In this document: positions 61,188 through 64,000 of the stretch, one piece after another | Numbering within the stretch: position 1 is the stretch's first letter | How the letters are laid out: each line of letters opens with the position of its first letter | DNA from: CAWAND01 sp963807065 | GTDB lineage: Bacteria; Chloroflexota; Anaerolineae; Anaerolineales; E44-bin32 | Length of the DNA stretch: 64,000 nt | Assembly: GCA_963807065.1 (NCBI GenBank) | Contig: CAWDZQ010000004.1 | Coordinates: 1,178,001-1,242,000, forward strand | Direction of reading: 5' to 3' | Notes under the pieces: model-generated | What the model was told of the DNA's origin: nothing | Database searches by the model: none | Seen by the model: the letters and a program-made list of their open reading frames with translations, nothing else | Program-made: the position numbers and the translations under genes

Positions 61188-62126
61188 TCAGCGTGCCGCC
61201 TGTGGCTGAAACCGGTCATCTTCATCGATCATGCGCTTCAATCCCTCGCGCAGGTCGAAGTGCGGCTGGTAGCCGAGCTTCTGGCGCGCCAGTTGGATGT
61301 CGGCGCACATGCGCGAAGGACCTGGGTCCTGGTCTTCTTTGGGCATCCAGTCCGTCTTGACGTTCATGGTCTCCATGACGGCCTGAGCCAGGTCTTTGAT
61401 ACTGGTCTCGTGGCCGCTGCCGATGTTGATCACCAGACGGTCGATGCCCGGGGCCGTGGCCGCCGCCACCAGGGCTTCCAAAGCATCGTTGATGAAGACG
61501 AAATCTCGCGTCTGTTCACCTTGACCGTGGATCACCAGGGTGCCTCCCTGGGACGCCTGGCGCAGGAAATGGGGGATCACGGGCGGGTGCGCCGCCGGCA
61601 GGGGCTGATGCGGACCAAAGGCGTTGAATACCCGCAGCGACACCGTCTCGATGCCCCACAACGATCCTATCGTGCGCACGTAGTGCTCGGCGGCCAGCTT
61701 AGACACGGCATACGGCGAATGCGGATCGGGAGGTGTGGTCTCAGTGAGAGGCTGCGACGCCTGGTCGCCGTAGACGGCACCGGATGAAGTCAGCACGACT
61801 CGCTTGACTCCAACGTCGCGCATGGCTTCCATCACGCTGACGGTGCCGCCGACGTTGATGATGTTGTATTCGCGAGGATAAAGCACGGATTCGGGGACGG
61901 ATACCTTGGCTGCCAAATGATAGACGCAGTCGACATCCTGAAGCAGGGTCCACAGCTTAGGCCGATCGATGACGTCGCCGCGTGTAAAAAGAACATCCGG
62001 AGCGAGGCGGTCCTTTTCCCCGGCCGATAGGTCGTCCAATCCCCTGACTTGGTGGCCCTCGCGGGCCAATCTATTGGCTAGGGCGGAGCCGAGAAAACCA
62101 GCGGCTCCGGTGACGAGGAAATTCAT
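61188..62126 (-). CDS. NAD-dependent nucleotide-sugar epimerase/dehydratase
   Basis: An extended short-chain dehydrogenase of 312 residues acting on NDP-sugars, probably UDP-glucose/GlcNAc 4-epimerase-like. It has the NAD-binding GAAGFLGSALANRL, DDLSAGEKDRL, catalytic Tyr-x3-Lys in SPYAVSKLAAEHY, RVFNAFGPHQ and RDFVFINDALEAL. The activity (epimerase, dehydratase or decarboxylase) cannot be fixed from sequence. ATG at 62126; a divergent gene starts 86 bases away, sharing a promoter region. Confidence 0.92.
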   Translation of the reverse strand: MNFLVTGAAGFLGSALANRLAREGHQVRGLDDLSAGEKDRLAPDVLFTRGDVIDRPKLWTLLQDVDCVYHLAAKVSVPESVLYPREYNIINVGGTVSVMEAMRDVGVKRVVLTSSGAVYGDQASQPLTETTPPDPHSPYAVSKLAAEHYVRTIGSLWGIETVSLRVFNAFGPHQPLPAAHPPVIPHFLRQASQGGTLVIHGQGEQTRDFVFINDALEALVAAATAPGIDRLVINIGSGHETSIKDLAQAVMETMNVKTDWMPKEDQDPGPSRMCADIQLARQKLGYQPHFDLREGLKRMIDEDDRFQPQAAR

Positions 62127-62211
62127 GGCACCCTTGTTATCCGAGGCGTGCGGATTATAGCATAGGGGCGTCCTGTGCCTGGCCTGGCGCTGGCTCTGGT
62201 ATCATGCCTGC

Positions 62212-63492
62212 ATGTCCTTCTGGGACGAGGTCACGCACTTCATGCGGCGTGCGGCCCTGCTGATGGTCCTCACCGGACTCGTGACCGCCTCGGCGGTTCC
62301 GCTCCGATCCACCGACGCCAGAGTCCGCCAGTTTACCCGCAATCTTGAATTTGACTTCGGGCAGTGGACGCTCGATGCGGTGCTGGGCGAGTACGGCCAG
62401 ACGAGCCTTGGAGCGTCGAACTATCTGACCGTGGCGCAACGCGCCCAGTTGGTACGGCAGTACCTGCAGTCGGTGGACCAGATTCACGCCTTGCAGGCGG
62501 ATCTGGCCGACATCTACGGCGATCCAAACACGGTTGATCCGGAGCAGGCGGCCGCTCCCAAGCAGGCCGAGTTGCAAGCGCTGGATGCGAAGCGCGACGG
62601 CATGGAGCCCGTGGCCGAGTCGATCCTGCAGGAACAGGTGGCCCTGGTGTTGGATCAGATGGGGCTGGGCGAAACTGGCTCGCCGTTTCCCCCGGTGGCG
62701 TTCCACTTCTCCACGTTGCCTAAGGCGCTGATCGTGTCGCCGCGGAATGAGATCAGGCAGGAAGTTAACATCGAGTTGATGCCAGAACTCGCCGTGCCCC
62801 AGGAAGTGGATGTCGAAAACGAGGTTGAGAAGGCCCTGGACGTCTCGGCTCTGGTCGTCCCGGTGGGCGGGATTGGTACCTACCCAACCATGGTCCAGGA
62901 CAGCACCAGCTTGGGCTGGGTGCTGGAGGTGGTGGCGCACGAGTGGACCCACAACTATCTGGATATCCGGCCGTTGGGGATCAACTACGACACCAGCCAA
63001 GCCCTGCGCACGATGAACGAAACGACAGCCTCGTTGATGGGCAAGGAAGTCAGCCGACTGGCGATGGCGATGTTCTATCCGGAGCTGGTGCCCCCTCCAG
63101 CGCCGCCGCCCCCGACTCAGCCGCCGGCGTCGGCCCCACCCACGCCTCCGACGTTTGATTTCCAGAGGGAAATGCGGCTCACGCGCGTCCGCGTGGACGA
63201 TCTGCTGTCCCAGGGAAGGATCGACGAGGCCGAAGCCTACATGGAGGCTCGCCGCCAGGTCTTTTGGGACCACGGCTACCACATCCGCAAACTCAACCAG
63301 GCCTACTTCGCCTTTTACGGTTCGTACGCCGACCAGCCGGGAGGCGCGGCGGGCGATGACCCTGTGGGAGCTGCGGTACGGGCGCTGTGGAGCCAATCGA
63401 AATCGCCGGCGGCGTTTCTGCGCTCGATGGCCTGGCTCACAAGCTTCGAGCAGTTGAAAGGAAGACTGGGCGGGGCACTCACCAATCCGTGA
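62212..63492 (+). CDS. putative secreted or membrane-anchored HEXXH zinc metallopeptidase
   Basis: A 426-residue protein with an N-terminal hydrophobic segment (about 10-30, probable anchor/signal), a helical region rich in Gln and Ala, then a metal-binding HEWTH motif (His243, Glu244, His247) in VVAHEWTHNYLDI. The likely third ligand Glu270 in TMNETTASLMGKE lies 23 residues on, as in gluzincins. A Pro-rich segment (about 285-310) precedes a helical tail. I do not recognise the family. The stop lies inside the convergent M20 peptidase gene by 14 bases. Confidence 0.75.
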   Translation: MSFWDEVTHFMRRAALLMVLTGLVTASAVPLRSTDARVRQFTRNLEFDFGQWTLDAVLGEYGQTSLGASNYLTVAQRAQLVRQYLQSVDQIHALQADLADIYGDPNTVDPEQAAAPKQAELQALDAKRDGMEPVAESILQEQVALVLDQMGLGETGSPFPPVAFHFSTLPKALIVSPRNEIRQEVNIELMPELAVPQEVDVENEVEKALDVSALVVPVGGIGTYPTMVQDSTSLGWVLEVVAHEWTHNYLDIRPLGINYDTSQALRTMNETTASLMGKEVSRLAMAMFYPELVPPPAPPPPTQPPASAPPTPPTFDFQREMRLTRVRVDDLLSQGRIDEAEAYMEARRQVFWDHGYHIRKLNQAYFAFYGSYADQPGGAAGDDPVGAAVRALWSQSKSPAAFLRSMAWLTSFEQLKGRLGGALTNP

Positions 63493-64000
63493 GGATCCCG
63501 GCCAGAATGGCGCTGCGAGGCGCCAGGCTGTCCAAATCGAGCGATTCGACCGTGGTGTGCGCATCCCAGCCGACCGGGCCCAGGCCGTCCAGCACCGGCA
63601 CGCCGAGCGGCGCTACAAAATTGGCGTCGGAGCCTCCGCCGGTGCCCCCCTCGGTGAGGGAGAGGCCAAGTTCGGAAGCGATCCACTTTACCCGCTCGAA
63701 CGTTTTGGCGATGATCTCGGTCCGGGCCATAGGTGGCCTATTCCAGCCGCCCTGGCGTGTCAGACGGGCTCCTGAGCCAGTGGGTTCCAACCGCTCAAAG
63801 GCAGCGTCGACCCAGGCCCGTTGCTCCTCCGTCATCACCCGAACGTCAATCGCCAACTCACACACCTCCGGCACGACGTTGGGGGCCGTACCGCCGGAGA
63901 TGACGGTCGGCGTGATGGTTGCGCCGGCACCCGGCGGCTTCCAGCCTCCGATCTGCTGGAGCTGGTGCGCCATTTCGACCACGGCGTTGATCCCTTTCTC
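63479..64000 (-). CDS. M20-family metallopeptidase/amidohydrolase, cut by window edge
   Basis: The C-terminal part (173 residues visible) of a zinc-dependent peptidase of the M20/CPG2 family. The dimerisation domain is seen (ATITPTVISGGTAPNVVPE, CELAIDVRVMTEEQ) and then the catalytic-domain end with GGTGGGSDANFVAPLG and WDAHTTVESLDLDSL, where the His is the last zinc ligand. The frame is open to base 64000, where EKGINAVVEMAHQ continues upstream, so the N-terminal catalytic half is outside the window. Confidence 0.9.
   Translation of the reverse strand, partial: EKGINAVVEMAHQLQQIGGWKPPGAGATITPTVISGGTAPNVVPEVCELAIDVRVMTEEQRAWVDAAFERLEPTGSGARLTRQGGWNRPPMARTEIIAKTFERVKWIASELGLSLTEGGTGGGSDANFVAPLGVPVLDGLGPVGWDAHTTVESLDLDSLAPRSAILAGILTDW

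Noticed and set aside
62155..63564. 469-codon minus-strand open frame opposite the HEXXH protein
   Set aside because: The plus-strand gene has a signal/anchor segment and a HEWTH motif; the antisense translation is Arg/His-rich without domains.
1..64000. Insertion sequences, phage genes, CRISPR arrays, attachment sites or rRNA
   Set aside because: No transposase, integrase or regularly spaced repeats were seen; the only tRNA is an intact tRNA-Asn without flanking direct repeats.

Overview
The window is high-GC bacterial chromosome with tightly packed, often overlapping genes, GTG/TTG starts and no mobile elements, CRISPR arrays or rRNA. The gene mix (GlgE-pathway alpha-glucan genes, a group 3b NiFe hydrogenase, a giant multi-GAF histidine kinase, a CarD/S1 cluster, a two-gene PATAN/GTPase unit, an Agl23-type glycosyltransferase fused to an NHL propeller, a thiamine-uptake operon) points to an uncultured Chloroflexota, most likely Anaerolineae-like. 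This placement is inferred from gene content; no marker phylogeny was possible. Two single-base frameshifts in otherwise intact genes suggest an assembly with residual indels, or young pseudogenes.

Layout. 1-1665: 3' part of a P1B-4 metal ATPase. 1.9-9.3 kb: glgE, treS-maltokinase fusion, glgB. Together with the otsA-otsB fusion at 17.1-19.4 kb and the glycogen phosphorylase at 55.2-57.4 kb they give a trehalose -> maltose -> maltose-1-phosphate -> branched alpha-glucan route plus breakdown. 9.4-11.6 kb: a small winged-helix protein, a MshC-like cysteine ligase and mscL. 11.7-17.0 kb (minus): S1 protein, CarD, a degenerate receiver, a YtxH protein and a single-chain histidine kinase/response regulator. 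19.5-22.4 kb: a class III aminotransferase coupled to a two-subunit CoA-transferase. 22.6-27.2 kb: an HTH-less cyclic-nucleotide-binding protein, a NifU-type domain and an unusual permease-permease-M28 triple fusion. 27.4-32.4 kb: a second HTH-less cNMP protein translationally coupled to a complete group 3b hydrogenase operon and its maturation protease. 32.5-37.8 kb: a coiled-coil protein, a REC-GGDEF regulator and the Agl23-NHL protein. 37.9-39.8 kb: tRNA-Asn, three small membrane proteins and an AAC(6')-like acetyltransferase.

39.8-45.0 kb (minus): a TPP riboswitch controls thiN-thiB-thiP-thiQ-DUF402. 45.1-52.3 kb (minus): a REC-GGDEF / 1962-residue eight-GAF kinase / REC operon. 52.5-53.9 kb: a small GTPase and a PATAN protein. 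54.0-55.2 kb: tandem UPF0316 paralogues. 57.5-61.1 kb: a PIG-L deacetylase, a frameshifted membrane GGDEF protein, fabI and a 3-methyladenine DNA glycosylase. 61.2-64.0 kb: an NDP-sugar epimerase, a putative HEXXH metallopeptidase and a cut-off M20 peptidase.

The most unusual items are five near-identical 18-bp palindromes (TTGTGAA-N4-TTCACAA type, matching both Rex and CRP consensus) scattered over 41 kb; the triple fusion whose M28 domain has lost key metal and catalytic residues; a MshC-like ligase and a Mca/MshB-like deacetylase in the same genome; and the two cNMP-domain proteins without DNA-binding domains. There is no gene-free stretch above 300 bases.
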